DNA of 7,063 nt. Source: DASSKW01 sp035701115 (GTDB lineage Bacteria; Pseudomonadota; Gammaproteobacteria; Natronospirales; REEB76). The DNA lies in contig DASSOA010000026.1 of the NCBI GenBank assembly GCA_035701115.1, positions 1 through 7,063 of the forward strand. Reading direction: 5' to 3'. Below, one piece after another: positions 6,955-7,063 of the stretch; position 1 is the stretch's first letter, and each line of letters begins with the position of its first letter. The position numbers were made by a program, and so were the translations under genes. The notes under the pieces are model-generated. The model was not told the DNA's origin and did no database searches. It saw nothing but the letters and a program-made list of their open reading frames with translations.

Positions 6955-6960
6955 TGAATC

Positions 6961-7063
6961 ATGCGTTTCGGATTTCTGGCCGGCTGTTGTGCAGCCGGTA
7001 CGATGACTCTGTGCGTATCTGCCCATGCAGCAACCCAGGGCGGCATTAGTGCGTTCAATCCCG
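6961..7063 (+). CDS. Start of a secreted, probably outer-membrane protein (partial, cut by window edge)
   Basis: Thirty-four complete codons are visible. Residues 1-23 form a Sec-type signal peptide: MRFGF, a hydrophobic core with three cysteines (9, 10 and 18), and a c-region SAHA that fits signal peptidase I cleavage after Ala23. The mature protein would begin ATQGGISAFNP. An early 'SAFNP' just after the signal peptide recalls a group of uncharacterised proteobacterial outer-membrane beta-barrel proteins annotated as hypothetical, porin-like or metal-regulated. I hold this only as a weak recollection. There is no lipobox and no visible TonB box in the available residues. Placement after the CxxC gene suggests the two may work together. 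The start is firm because of the strong ribosome site; the function is not. Confidence 0.65.
   Translation, partial: MRFGFLAGCCAAGTMTLCVSAHAATQGGISAFNP

Noticed and set aside
1..7063. CRISPR array, tRNA/rRNA genes, toxin-antitoxin or phage-defence modules
   Set aside because: No regularly spaced repeats, no cloverleaf or rRNA-like sequence, and no gene with such domains is present; almost all of the window is accounted for by the genes listed.

Overview
The window carries a compact, plus-strand run of genes from a Gram-negative bacterium. The lnt, leuS and lptE sequences read as proteobacterial. The moderately GC-rich codon use and the style of LeuS fit a betaproteobacterium best, but that placement is inference. 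Nothing on the minus strand looks real.

Layout: (1) 1-63 is the last 20 codons of an upstream gene, probably corC/ybeX, whose stop overlaps the next start. (2) 60-1643 is lnt, apolipoprotein N-acyltransferase, with its catalytic Glu, Lys and Cys present. (3) 1645-3420 is a multi-pass membrane protein of the O-antigen ligase / Wzy_C class. It has a large extra soluble segment (about residues 270-437) in the loop that normally joins the two halves of the active site. (4) 3407-6031 is leuS, leucyl-tRNA synthetase, complete with editing domain and zinc-ribbon cysteines. (5) 6033-6557 is lptE, the lipoprotein half of the LPS translocon. (6) 6564-6890 is a small CxxC protein resembling the DUF2946 family. 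(7) After a 70-base gap holding a hairpin, 6961 onward is the start of a secreted, probably outer-membrane, protein cut by the window edge.

The genes from corC through the small CxxC gene overlap or are separated by no more than about 6 bases, so they probably form one transcript with translational coupling. Three products share an envelope theme. Lnt finishes lipoprotein maturation, LptE is one of its expected clients and inserts LPS in the outer membrane, and the ligase-like protein would attach polysaccharide to a lipid or other acceptor on the periplasmic side. leuS is the housekeeping member.

The main point of interest is the ligase-like gene. Its codon use differs sharply from its neighbours: 14 ATA and 14 AGA/AGG codons in 591, against 2 and 4 in the 874 codons of leuS and 2 and 3 in the 527 of lnt. 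It also carries an unrecognised, probably beta-rich periplasmic domain with two cysteines. No complete defence system, CRISPR array, RNA gene or insertion sequence is visible.
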